A stretch of 55,220 nucleotides of DNA from JACQKA01 sp964462785 (GTDB lineage Bacteria; Patescibacteriota; Minisyncoccia; Phycocordibacterales; UBA2100), in the NCBI GenBank assembly GCA_964462785.1, contig CAYWZA010000005.1, positions 1-55,220 of the forward strand. Direction: 5' to 3'. Positions within the stretch are counted from its first letter, which is position 1, and each line of letters begins with the position of its first letter. Below the pieces are notes generated by a model. The model worked only from the letters and a program-made list of their open reading frames with translations, searched no databases and was not told the origin of the DNA. The position numbers were made by a program, and so were the translations under genes. Positions 1 through 7,968 of this stretch are shown piece after piece.

Positions 1-53
1 ATTTCATGCACTTTGATTATCTCAAAGTGTTGCACTTACTTGTTGAACTAGCT
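1..53. repeat. Left copy of a 53-bp terminal inverted repeat
   Basis: The first 53 bases equal the reverse complement of the last 53 bases (55168-55220) with no mismatch, and the identity stops abruptly at base 54. The repeat has internal symmetry: CACTTTGA (9-16) pairs with TCAAAGTG (22-29) over a 5-base loop, and AAGTG (25-29) can instead pair with CACTT (33-37), so two hairpins compete. It lies outside any gene. It may be a dispersed repeat where the assembly stopped, or the edge of an invertible segment. Confidence 0.95.
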
Positions 54-94
54 GGTCTCCTACTTGCCATGTCCGGTTATGCTACACTTTTAGG

Positions 95-1048
95 GTGATA
101 AAGGTGGCGTTCAGATTGGCTGTACAGATGTGGCCCATCACGGCAGCGCTCGGCGCGGTCGTCCTGTTGCTGTCCGGTTCGCTCACGTATGCGTTTGTAA
201 AGATAGTGGCGCTGGAGGGACGCGCGAATTCACTTGCAAGCGAGCTCGCCTCGACGAGCGCCGCGCTCGCGGGCGCAACAGCAAATTTCTCATCCGGCAT
301 TTCCTCACTCGAGGCAAAGACTGCAGGGCTGGACAATTCCCTTTCGGTGGCTCAGCGCGAGCTCCAAAGCAATGTGGATGCGGTGCGATCGCAAGTGGGC
401 GGAGTTGAACAAGCGGTGGGCAGTATTTCCGGTACGGTGAATACGCTTGAAAAGCTCAGCAAGACCGATCCGGAACTCCTGCAAAAATATTCGAAAGTCT
501 TCTTCCTTAACGAACATTATGCCCCTGAGCGCGTGGCGGAGATCGATAAAAAATTCCTCTATACTGAAAACTCGCCCGAGGTAATTCACGCAGGTGTCCT
601 GCCTCGTCTCAATGCACTGCTCGCTGCCGCACAGGGTGCGGGGCAAAAGCTGTACGTTAAATCGGCATATCGATCGTTTGACGAGCAAAAATCACTCAAA
701 AGCGCGTATGCAGTGACCTATGGCGCGGGTACTGCAAACCAATTTTCTGCAGATCAAGGATACTCCGAACACCAGCTAGGAACGACCGTCGATTTCATTA
801 CAACCGGTCTCGGCGGAGAGCTTGATGGCTTTGATCGCACGCCGGCATATCAGTGGATGCTCTCAAACGCGCACAAGTACGGGTTCACGCTCTCCTATCC
901 CGCCAACAATGAGTTTTACGTATTCGAGCCGTGGCATTGGCGCTATGTCGGCGTAAAACTCGCCACCGATCTACACACAAACGGCAAGACATTCTATGCG
1001 ATGGATCAGCGTGACATTGATGCGTATCTAGTTTCAATCTTTGAATAA
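95..1048 (+). CDS. VanY-type D-alanyl-D-alanine carboxypeptidase (peptidase M15), membrane-anchored
   Basis: A 317-residue protein predicted to trim the terminal D-Ala of peptidoglycan stem peptides outside the membrane. A single hydrophobic segment (about 15-38) acts as signal anchor. It is followed by a low-complexity, probably coiled-coil stalk rich in Ser/Ala/Glu (40-120) and an M15B domain (160-295). Zinc ligands fit H226 and D233 (in SEHQLGTTVDF) and H281, with E278 as catalytic base in FEPWHW, the usual VanY signature. The listed start is a GTG with a poor ribosome site; an in-frame ATG at 128 (MWPITAAL) would still keep the anchor. The gene stands alone on the plus strand just inside the terminal repeat. 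The fold and activity class are confident; DD versus LD specificity is not. Confidence 0.88.
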   Translation: MIKVAFRLAVQMWPITAALGAVVLLLSGSLTYAFVKIVALEGRANSLASELASTSAALAGATANFSSGISSLEAKTAGLDNSLSVAQRELQSNVDAVRSQVGGVEQAVGSISGTVNTLEKLSKTDPELLQKYSKVFFLNEHYAPERVAEIDKKFLYTENSPEVIHAGVLPRLNALLAAAQGAGQKLYVKSAYRSFDEQKSLKSAYAVTYGAGTANQFSADQGYSEHQLGTTVDFITTGLGGELDGFDRTPAYQWMLSNAHKYGFTLSYPANNEFYVFEPWHWRYVGVKLATDLHTNGKTFYAMDQRDIDAYLVSIFE

Positions 1049-1060
1049 AGGGTATTCACC

Positions 1061-1186
1061 CCAGAGCAAGCTCTGGACTCATTTTGAACTCGCTATGCTC
1101 GTGCATATTCCGCAGCAAGCTGCGGGGTATCATACCCTGTATTGCGTCTTCGCTCGGAGAAAATGCAAAGCTACGCATTGCATTTT
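1061..1186. repeat. Cluster of four short palindromes (REP-like spacer)
   Basis: The 235-base gap after the carboxypeptidase gene is packed with perfect hairpins: CCAGAGC-AA-GCTCTGG (1061-1076), CCGCAGC-AA-GCTGCGG (1110-1125), GGGTAT-C-ATACCC (1125-1137) and AAAATGCAA/TTGCATTTT (1160-1168 with 1178-1186). The first two share the same core, AGC-AA-GCT, with different outer arms, as expected for members of one palindromic repeat family. No T-run follows the first hairpin, so simple termination does not explain them. No coding frame is credible here. Confidence 0.7.
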
Positions 1187-1219
1187 GCCCCTCGCTAGCC
1201 GCAATAGAGTGGGCTCTGA

Positions 1220-1248
1220 TTGACAAAAGTGGTGCGTGGGCGAATGAT
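1220..1248 (+). promoter_or_regulatory. Probable sigma70 promoter of the phenylalanine hydroxylase gene
   Basis: A perfect -35 box TTGACA (1220-1225) is followed after 17 bases by AATGAT (1243-1248), a four-of-six match to the -10 consensus. Transcription would begin near 1255, about 29 bases before the ATG, leaving room for the GGAGGAAG ribosome site at about 1270-1277. Confidence 0.5.
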
Positions 1249-1283
1249 CACTACTAGATTGTTTCCTTTGGGAGGAAGACGTC

Positions 1284-2117
1284 ATGCATGCCTCTGAAAC
1301 TGCGACTGCCGCACCGATAGAGCAGGAATGGTGGCGCTATACCAACGAGGAACACGACATATGGACTGCATTATTTAAACGGCAAGAAACCGTGCTGCGT
1401 AAGCGCGCATGCAATCAATTTCTGAATGGGCTAGAAGAGCTGGGCGTGATGGCACATCACATCCCCAATTTCGCTGCGCTCAATGAGGTATTGCACAAGA
1501 AGACAGGCTGGAAAGTGGTTGCCGTACCCGGACTTGTCGACGACGCGCTTTTCTTTGAGCATCTCGCAAACCGCCGCTTCCCTTCGACGCGCTTTATCCG
1601 GCGCAGAGATCAGCTCGATTACATCCAAGAGCCGGACATCTTTCACGATGTATTTGGGCACGTGCCCATGCTTGTCGACCCGATCTTCGCCGACTACATG
1701 CAAGCGTATGGCAAGGGTGGCTTGCGTGCGCTGGGCGGCGGAAACCTGCATCATCTGGCACGACTCTATTGGTATACCGTGGAGTTCGGTCTCGTGAATA
1801 CCCCACAAGGCATGCGGATCTATGGCTCTGGAATCGTTTCATCGAGCAAAGAGTCAGTCTACGCGCTCGAGTCGCCACGACCGCATCGCATCGCGTTTGA
1901 TTTGCTGCGCGTTATGCGCACCCAGTATCGAATCGATGATCTGCAGGAAGTGTATTTTGTCATCAACTCAATTGAAGAGTTGATGGATATTACGCTCAAA
2001 GATTTTGGTGCGATATATACAACGCTCGAGCATATGCCTGCGGCGGACAAAAATCTCGCGCCAAATGCACTCGTGCCGAGTGATGCGCTGTTTACAATCG
2101 GAACTACTGATAGCTGA
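1284..2117 (+). CDS. phhA: Phenylalanine 4-hydroxylase (aromatic amino acid hydroxylase)
   Basis: A 277-residue monodomain enzyme, the usual size for bacterial phenylalanine hydroxylases. The family converts Phe to Tyr using O2, a tetrahydropterin and non-haem Fe(II). The iron triad is intact: H121 and H126 in the EPDIFHDVFGHVPML motif and E167 in YWYTVEFGL. The catalytic fold spans about 15-240; there is no ACT regulatory domain. The start is fixed by a strong GGAGGAAG ribosome site. It sits alone between a promoter and a strong terminator, so it is probably a single-gene unit. An O2- and pterin-dependent enzyme is unexpected in a CPR genome and suggests lateral gain; no pterin-recycling gene (phhB) is in the window. 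Tyr or Trp hydroxylase activity is less likely given the bacterial form. Confidence 0.93.
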   Translation: MHASETATAAPIEQEWWRYTNEEHDIWTALFKRQETVLRKRACNQFLNGLEELGVMAHHIPNFAALNEVLHKKTGWKVVAVPGLVDDALFFEHLANRRFPSTRFIRRRDQLDYIQEPDIFHDVFGHVPMLVDPIFADYMQAYGKGGLRALGGGNLHHLARLYWYTVEFGLVNTPQGMRIYGSGIVSSSKESVYALESPRPHRIAFDLLRVMRTQYRIDDLQEVYFVINSIEELMDITLKDFGAIYTTLEHMPAADKNLAPNALVPSDALFTIGTTDS

Positions 2118-2121
2118 TAGT

Positions 2122-2149
2122 ATGCCGCTCGCTTCGCGAGCGGCATTTT
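2122..2149 (+). terminator. Intrinsic terminator after phhA
   Basis: An 11-bp perfect stem, ATGCCGCTCGC with GCGAGCGGCAT, closes a TTC loop (2122-2146) and runs straight into a short T tract. It begins five bases after the stop codon. Confidence 0.8.
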
Positions 2150-2252
2150 CATTGCATATACATGCTTCTTCTGTACGGTGAACATATTGTGCACATCGAC
2201 GGTCAACGGATGATATGCGAACATATCAGAATATTCATTAGCACGTACGCCT

Positions 2253-3140
2253 ATGCAAAAAATTGTTCCGCACCTGTGGTTCGACAAAGAGGCTAAAGAG
2301 GCGGCGGAGTTCTATGTTGCCGCCCTCGGAGGCGATTCAAAAGTTACCAATGTATCCACCATACACGGCACGCCATCGGGCTCGGTGGACATAGTCTCGT
2401 TTGCATTGCTGGGGCACGCATTCATGGGCATCAGTGCCGGTCCTATTTTCAAACCAAATCCGTCCATTTCATTTCTCGTCGCATGCAGCACGAAAGAAGA
2501 GGTAGACACCATCTGGAACAAAATGTCGCAGGGTGGTTCAGCACTGATGGAGCTCGGCACCTATCCGTTCAGCGAGCGCTACGGATGGATACAGGACCGC
2601 TATGGATTCTCGTGGCAGATCATGTTCTTTCCTGACAAGAAGACGCCACAGCGGGTTGTCCCGTCATTTCTGTTCGTAGGAAATGTGTACGGCAAGGCGG
2701 AGGAAGCTATGAAATTGTATGCCTCCGTGTTTAAAGACGCGCGCATTGACCACGTCCTGAGATATGAAAAAAATGAGGCGCCCGACAAAGAAGGCGCTGT
2801 GAAGCACGCGGCTTTCACGCTTGAGGGGCAGGAATTTGCCGCAATGGACAGTGCACATGAGCACAAGTTTGCTTTCAACGAGGCGGTTTCGCTTATGGTG
2901 TACTGCGATACGCAGGAGGAGATTGATCACTATTGGGATGCGCTTTCAGCCGTTCCTGAAGCCGAACAATGCGGCTGGCTCAAAGATGCGTATGGAGTCT
3001 CGTGGCAAATTGTTCCCCGGGAAATGGATGCCATGATGCGCACCGGCACCACAGAGCAGGTGGCGCGGGTTACTGAGGCATTTCTCAAGATGAAAAAATT
3101 TGACATCGCAACATTGCAGAAAGCGTACGACGGCGTTTAA
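2253..3140 (+). CDS. Double-VOC (PhnB-like, glyoxalase-fold) protein
   Basis: A 295-residue cytosolic protein made of two tandem VOC (glyoxalase/bleomycin-resistance) modules, about 1-135 and 140-270. Both open with the PhnB-type pattern: VPHLWFD..A..A..FY near the start and VPSFLFVG......A...Y in the second half. Each closes with a YGxSWQI(M/V) motif (DRYGFSWQI and DAYGVSWQI). The repeat suggests an internal duplication that forms a complete paired active site in one chain. Proteins of this PhnB or 3-demethylubiquinone-methyltransferase-like group are mostly uncharacterised, so no substrate is assigned. There is no clear ribosome site. It is followed 24 bases later by a small membrane protein gene. 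Confidence 0.8.
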   Translation: MQKIVPHLWFDKEAKEAAEFYVAALGGDSKVTNVSTIHGTPSGSVDIVSFALLGHAFMGISAGPIFKPNPSISFLVACSTKEEVDTIWNKMSQGGSALMELGTYPFSERYGWIQDRYGFSWQIMFFPDKKTPQRVVPSFLFVGNVYGKAEEAMKLYASVFKDARIDHVLRYEKNEAPDKEGAVKHAAFTLEGQEFAAMDSAHEHKFAFNEAVSLMVYCDTQEEIDHYWDALSAVPEAEQCGWLKDAYGVSWQIVPREMDAMMRTGTTEQVARVTEAFLKMKKFDIATLQKAYDGV

Positions 3141-3164
3141 ATAATCCACGCATATAAAACATAC

Positions 3165-3536
3165 ATGAAGCGTCACGTGCAGACATCGATATTGCTCGCT
3201 CTTCTTGCGGCAGGAATTGTGCTCACCGCGGTTGTTGCCCTGACTGCAATGCGCGCGTATCTGTGGGGGCAGGAACAGCACTATTTTGGAGAGGTTATTC
3301 GAATGACTGATAGCGGTGTTGTCATATCAGATCCGTTATTGGGCGAGCGTTTTGTCATTATCGATGCAACGACGGTGATACGCAGAGGTCGAGACAGTGC
3401 GCAGCGTCTGCAGGTTGGTGATCGCCTGATTGTATTCAGTACGGACGAGGAAATTGCAGTCCACGCAACATTTATTCGCGTAGTGAGCGACGGCAAACAG
3501 CTTCCATTACCGTTGCAACAGCGCCTCAAGCAGTAG
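3165..3536 (+). CDS. Hypothetical membrane-anchored protein
   Basis: A 123-residue protein with one N-terminal hydrophobic helix (about 8-30) and an outside-facing beta-rich domain (38-110). It contains alternating hydrophobic stretches such as VVISDPLLGERFVIIDATTVI, reminiscent of small OB-like DUF5666-type domains common in CPR exported proteins. No catalytic motif is visible. Its stop codon shares a base with the GTG start of the DedA-like gene that follows, so the two are probably translated together. Confidence 0.65.
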   Translation: MKRHVQTSILLALLAAGIVLTAVVALTAMRAYLWGQEQHYFGEVIRMTDSGVVISDPLLGERFVIIDATTVIRRGRDSAQRLQVGDRLIVFSTDEEIAVHATFIRVVSDGKQLPLPLQQRLKQ

Positions 3537-4123
3537 TGCGGGTCTGCACATCTATGCGATTAACTCTCAAAAAATATCTTCCGCGTTTTTTGCCCATCCT
3601 ATTTTTTGCAGGGACACTATTCGTTCTTTTTTCATCATCACCGGAAGATCTCATACGCTTCGTTGGAATCGAGAACGCCTACGCACTCATTTTTGCACTG
3701 GCATTCCTTGGCGGACTTACCACTTTCAGCGGTATTCCCTACCATCTCGTGCTCATCACGCTCGCATCAGGCGGTCTTAATCCGTATCTCCTCGGCATGA
3801 CAACGGCACTTGCGGTGTCGCTGGGCGATTGCACCTCGTACTATGTCGGATACTACGGACGCGATCTGCTCCCCGTGAAGCTACAGTCTTCCCTGCAGCG
3901 ACTCTCAAAACTTCAGGTACAACACCCTCGTTTGCTGCCCGCAGCATTTTTTTTCTACGGCGCGTGTATCCCTTTTTCGAGCGACCTCATCACGATTCCC
4001 ATGGGAATCCTTCGCTATCCGCTCTGGAAAGTGATCGTGCCGCTTGGTATTGGCACTGTCATATTCAACACCGTCCTCGCCCTCATCGCTGCATATTCCT
4101 ACGAGTGGTTCGTGTTTTTATAG
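3536..4123 (+). CDS. DedA/VTT-family integral membrane protein
   Basis: A 195-residue polytopic protein with about five hydrophobic segments. It matches the DedA/VTT (SNARE-associated) family in its re-entrant, Gly- and Pro-rich stretch (FLGGLTTFSGIPYHLVL), a central GDCTSYYVGYYGR segment in place of the usual GD..gYwiGr, and a C-terminal region with FSSDLITIPMGILRYPLWKV. Family members are proposed lipid scramblases or flippases that act on undecaprenyl phosphate or phospholipids; the substrate here is unknown. The start is either the GTG overlapping the upstream stop or the ATG at 3554 (MRLTLKK). It converges on the multicopper oxidase gene with only five bases between them. Confidence 0.72.
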   Translation: MRVCTSMRLTLKKYLPRFLPILFFAGTLFVLFSSSPEDLIRFVGIENAYALIFALAFLGGLTTFSGIPYHLVLITLASGGLNPYLLGMTTALAVSLGDCTSYYVGYYGRDLLPVKLQSSLQRLSKLQVQHPRLLPAAFFFYGACIPFSSDLITIPMGILRYPLWKVIVPLGIGTVIFNTVLALIAAYSYEWFVFL

Positions 4124-4128
4124 ACCGC

Positions 4129-5646
4129 CTATTCCACCGTATACGTGAACATCATGCCCGCTTCGATGTGCTCGAGGATGTGACAGTGCGCCATCCATAC
4201 GCCTAGGTTAGAGGGATCGAGAAGGATGTCGACTGTTTCGCCGGCTTTGATTAATGTTGTGTCTTTCCAAACGAGATTGGTCTCTTTCACGCCATCACGC
4301 TCAAGCACGAGGAATCTGTTGCCGTGGAAATGGATCGGGTGCTGCATTGGATGCATTGATTTCGGATCATTGAAGATCCGAATCTTTACTGGCTCGTCGC
4401 GCTTGAGTGCCCAGTTGATATCCATGTCTATCTTCCCTGTATCCTGATCGACGATGTGCCACTTCGTCGAATCGGCAGTAGTATTTGCATTCATCATCGC
4501 GTGCGAGTCTTCCCACTCGATGCCACCCGCAGGCGCACCCATCATGCCGCCCATGCTACCCATGTTCATACCACCCATGCCTCCCATTCCCATCATGTCG
4601 ATCGTGAGCGTAAGACGCTTATCAGGCGCTTTGTCGAAGTATTGCCTAAACGAATCGATACTTGCCTTGGTCGCCTGATGTTCCGGAATGTCAGCGAACG
4701 CTTCCGCATACGAGGGCAGAGCCGCCTCGCTCTCGATCGCGATCGAGCCGAGTGCCGTCATGCCAGACGGCGTATCGTTTACGATGGTTGTTGGCGACTG
4801 GATCAAGACATCGACGATCGCACGCTCGGAAGGTCCAAGAAGAACGCTATCCACCCATTGCGCTTTTTCATACGCGCCGTTGTCGCCGCCGACGAGCTTC
4901 ATCCTTGTCCCCTTGATCGCAAAATTGAACGGGCGCGTATTCGCCGCGTTCGTAAGATAGAGGCGCACAACTTCTCCCTTCTTCGCCCGGAGGACGAAAT
5001 TCTCTTGCCCGTTCACAAGCATCACATTGCCGAAACGACCCATGAGCACGTGATCAGTGCCGGTCTTGCTCAGATTGAGTTTGCCACCCTCAATGAGGAT
5101 ATCGTCGAGAAACAAGGCGACTTCCCTGTTGACTGGCGTCCAGTACGATTCGTCTGCAGGGATGACAATGAAATTTCCATAAAGCCCCATTTCCTGTGCG
5201 TACGCATCATGCACGTGCGGGTGGTACCAATATGCACCAGCGTCGGGGAACTTAAGTTTGTACGTAAAGCTCTCACCAGGCTCCATCTCTTTCTGTGTCA
5301 CCTGTGAGCCATCGAAAGCGTTATCCATGCGCACGCCGTGCGAATGCAGGAGCGTCTTGATGTCGGTCGCGTTCGTGAAGTTGATCGTGATTTCCGCACC
5401 TTGTGGAACTTTGATCAGTGGTCCTGGGATGGAGCCGTTGTATGCGAGCATCGTATGTGCGCGACCAGCGATCGTCTTCTGCACCTCATCCATGACGAGA
5501 TCGTAGGAATCACCATTTTTCAACTCAACGACGGTGCTTTCTTCGGCGGTGGTCAACTGTGCAGTGTTCGTGCGCGTGTCCGTGTACGCTCCGTAAACAG
5601 CGATGGTAAAGAAGAGCGCCGCGCCTATCAGTACTTTTTTGTTCAT
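4129..5646 (-). CDS. Multicopper oxidase with methionine-rich insert
   Basis: A 505-residue exported copper oxidase with an N-terminal hydrophobic signal or anchor (about 4-20). Three cupredoxin domains can be traced. Copper ligands fit HSHG (H101, H103), HPHVH (H142, H144), HPIHFHG (H436, H439, H441) and HCHILEH....M (H487, C488, H489, H493, axial Met 498/499). The first motif is HSHG rather than the common HWHG. Residues 351-369 form a Met/Gly-rich loop with nine methionines, like the Cu(I)-binding insert of CueO. It probably oxidises Cu(I) or another metal or phenolic substrate with O2 in the cell envelope. It has no copper-handling neighbours, so physiological substrate is open. Confidence 0.9.
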   Translation of the reverse strand: MNKKVLIGAALFFTIAVYGAYTDTRTNTAQLTTAEESTVVELKNGDSYDLVMDEVQKTIAGRAHTMLAYNGSIPGPLIKVPQGAEITINFTNATDIKTLLHSHGVRMDNAFDGSQVTQKEMEPGESFTYKLKFPDAGAYWYHPHVHDAYAQEMGLYGNFIVIPADESYWTPVNREVALFLDDILIEGGKLNLSKTGTDHVLMGRFGNVMLVNGQENFVLRAKKGEVVRLYLTNAANTRPFNFAIKGTRMKLVGGDNGAYEKAQWVDSVLLGPSERAIVDVLIQSPTTIVNDTPSGMTALGSIAIESEAALPSYAEAFADIPEHQATKASIDSFRQYFDKAPDKRLTLTIDMMGMGGMGGMNMGSMGGMMGAPAGGIEWEDSHAMMNANTTADSTKWHIVDQDTGKIDMDINWALKRDEPVKIRIFNDPKSMHPMQHPIHFHGNRFLVLERDGVKETNLVWKDTTLIKAGETVDILLDPSNLGVWMAHCHILEHIEAGMMFTYTVE

Positions 5647-5889
5647 ATAGTCTATTTAATCATGGATTTTGCAAATGCCGCCATTGCGGGGAGTACTTCG
5701 CATCATGATTTCATCATGTTGGGCATATAGCGTAGGCTGCGCGTCATCGGACATGATGCATATGGTTTCTTACCTCGATAGCAATGCATATCGAGCGAAG
5801 TTGGGTGCACACCGCTGCGGTGGCAATCGCACTGAGCGTATACCACATGCCGAAACGCCATACATGCTATGCATGCATCAATTTTTCAT

Positions 5890-7962
5890 ATGAAGCGGCG
5901 GGCAATTCTCACGATCGTGGGGATATATGTCGCATACTTGTTAACAGGGCTTGTCGGTTTACAGCTCTATAGCGCAACGCTTAATGTGCGACCAATTCTC
6001 ATATGGCTGCCGCTCGGGATTAGCGTTGCCGCCGTATTGCTGGAAGGATATATCGCCCTCATACCAATTGCGCTTGGTGCAATAACCATCGCCATTATTA
6101 ACAGTGTGCAGCCGCTTCCCCTTGCTGCTGCCACCGTTGTGGCGCACGTTGCGCAGGCGTATGTATTTGGGTTTATATTTCGCACGCTGCACGCGCATCC
6201 TCGTCTTGAGACGCTGCGCGACATGGCGCTCCTGCTCGCAACAGGTTTTTTTGCGACTGCCGTCTTTCCTTCAATACGATCTGCGGCAATCTATCTATAC
6301 AATGCGCAGTACGGCACGGAAATTCCAATCACGTGGACAACGTGGTGGGTTGGCAATGCGCTCAGCGTGCTCATTATTGTGCCGCTCCTGCTCGGCGTAT
6401 ATGCGCGAGCGCATCGGCTGTGGCGACGCCCCCGACTGCAGAATCTTGAACTGATTATTGCGCTCGTGCTACTTTCCGGCGTGTCGGTATTTCTTTTTGG
6501 AACATTGACCACCGCAGTGGGGGGTATTTCGCTCTTGTTCCCCTTACTGGTCATGCTGACATGGATATCGCTACGCTTCGGTGTGATCCCTACCGGCATC
6601 GGGCTGCTGCTCATGACCGCAATTTCGATCGGCGGAGCTCTCATTGGCACCTACGTCATGCCTCTCGGCGGTATACACCAGCGTCTGCTTAATGTGCAGA
6701 TATTCGATCTGATCATGGTGGTGTTCTTTCTTATTTTGGCGTCGGTGGAGGAACAGCGCAGAATTTCTCTCGCAGAGCAGGTGCAAAACGCGGAGCAACT
6801 TAAAGAGGCGCTTGAAAAGCTCCACAAGCAGGAAGATGCGAAAAATGAGTTCATCGCCATTCTTGCGCACGAGCTGCGCAATCCGCTTGCGCTCATGGAT
6901 AACTCAATGCAATTACTGCGCATCGAGACGAAAGATCACGTCGAAAATACGAAGCTCATCGACACCATGCTCAAACGCGTCCACACAATGGCGCGTTTGC
7001 TTGATGATCTTTTGGACATATCACGCATCACACAAAATAAAATCACCATTAAAAGCGAGGTCATCGACATGCGTGGCATCGCTCAGCACGCTATCGAAAA
7101 TATGAGATCCGTTGTAGCAAACCGGATGCAAACACTGCAAGGCACGGTGCCGTCGTACCCACTATGGGTGCGCGGCGACCCAACACGCCTTGAGCAGGTC
7201 ATGCTCAATCTGCTCATAAACGCTGCAAAATACACGCCTGACGGAGGGCGTATTGTTTTCACGCTTGCCAAAAGTGACGGATATATCGTCATTCGTGTTG
7301 CGGATAACGGTATTGGCATTCCATCCGACATGCTCACGCAAGTGTTTGAACCGTTTGTGCAAATTAGCCGTCCATACAAAATGCCGGGCGTTTCCGCCAG
7401 CCTCGGCGTCGGTCTTTCCGTCACTAAAAGGCTCGTCGAACTGCATGGCGGATCCATTGAAGCACAGAGCGCAGGATTGAATCAGGGCAGCGAATTCACA
7501 ATACGCCTACCTGTACACGAGCACAGTCACGATGAATCGAAACTGCCGAGACAAGCCGCAGAGAATCGCGAACAACAACAACAAAAACTGTCGCATGTCC
7601 GCACATTCGATATTCTTGTCGTTGACGATGAGTCGGCAATCGCGGACGGCTTCAAAAAATTGCTTGAGCAGGTCGGCGGACACACAGTGCGCGTTGCATA
7701 CAACGGGAAAGATGCGATCCAGCGCATGAAAGAACATGCGGCTGATGTTGTCATATTGGATATCGGCTTACCGGATATGGATGGATATACGGTTGCGCGC
7801 GCCCTTAAAAAGGAACGTGAACCGACGTTTCTCATTGCGCTCAGCGGATATGGTCAGGAGAAAGACAAGGAAAAAGCGCGTCAAGCCGGCTTTGATGAAT
7901 ATCTGGTAAAACCTGCGGGCATTGCTGCCGTTGAACGCATTCTGAGCACCATACCCAGTTAA
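5890..7962 (+). CDS. Hybrid sensor histidine kinase with MASE1-type membrane sensor
   Basis: The frame opens at an ATG at 5869, but MKRRAIL at 5890 is the likelier start because the first hydrophobic helix follows at once; numbering here uses 5869. About eight membrane helices (12-295) resemble the MASE1 sensor. Next come a short coiled coil (296-325), HisKA with LAHELRNPLA (phosphoacceptor H334), and HATPase_c with the N box around NLLINAAKY, a DNGIGIP G1 box and a GVGLSV G2 box. A C-terminal receiver has DD at 586-587, phospho-Asp D631 and the conserved K in LVKPAG. The signal is unknown. It lies six bases ahead of another kinase gene, so the two likely share one transcript and perhaps the receiver. 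Confidence 0.88.
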   Translation: MKRRAILTIVGIYVAYLLTGLVGLQLYSATLNVRPILIWLPLGISVAAVLLEGYIALIPIALGAITIAIINSVQPLPLAAATVVAHVAQAYVFGFIFRTLHAHPRLETLRDMALLLATGFFATAVFPSIRSAAIYLYNAQYGTEIPITWTTWWVGNALSVLIIVPLLLGVYARAHRLWRRPRLQNLELIIALVLLSGVSVFLFGTLTTAVGGISLLFPLLVMLTWISLRFGVIPTGIGLLLMTAISIGGALIGTYVMPLGGIHQRLLNVQIFDLIMVVFFLILASVEEQRRISLAEQVQNAEQLKEALEKLHKQEDAKNEFIAILAHELRNPLALMDNSMQLLRIETKDHVENTKLIDTMLKRVHTMARLLDDLLDISRITQNKITIKSEVIDMRGIAQHAIENMRSVVANRMQTLQGTVPSYPLWVRGDPTRLEQVMLNLLINAAKYTPDGGRIVFTLAKSDGYIVIRVADNGIGIPSDMLTQVFEPFVQISRPYKMPGVSASLGVGLSVTKRLVELHGGSIEAQSAGLNQGSEFTIRLPVHEHSHDESKLPRQAAENREQQQQKLSHVRTFDILVVDDESAIADGFKKLLEQVGGHTVRVAYNGKDAIQRMKEHAADVVILDIGLPDMDGYTVARALKKEREPTFLIALSGYGQEKDKEKARQAGFDEYLVKPAGIAAVERILSTIPS

Positions 7963-7968
7963 CCTGTC

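Noticed and set aside
1041..1223. 60-codon frame in the palindromic spacer
   Set aside because: It is read through four hairpins, with no ribosome site or recognisable composition.
1049..1283. CRISPR array
   Set aside because: The palindromes differ from each other and lack regular spacers; no cas gene is present.
4456..5307. 283-codon plus-strand frame across the multicopper oxidase gene
   Set aside because: It is antisense to a gene with complete copper motifs, rich in Arg and His, and has no family features; it is a shadow frame.
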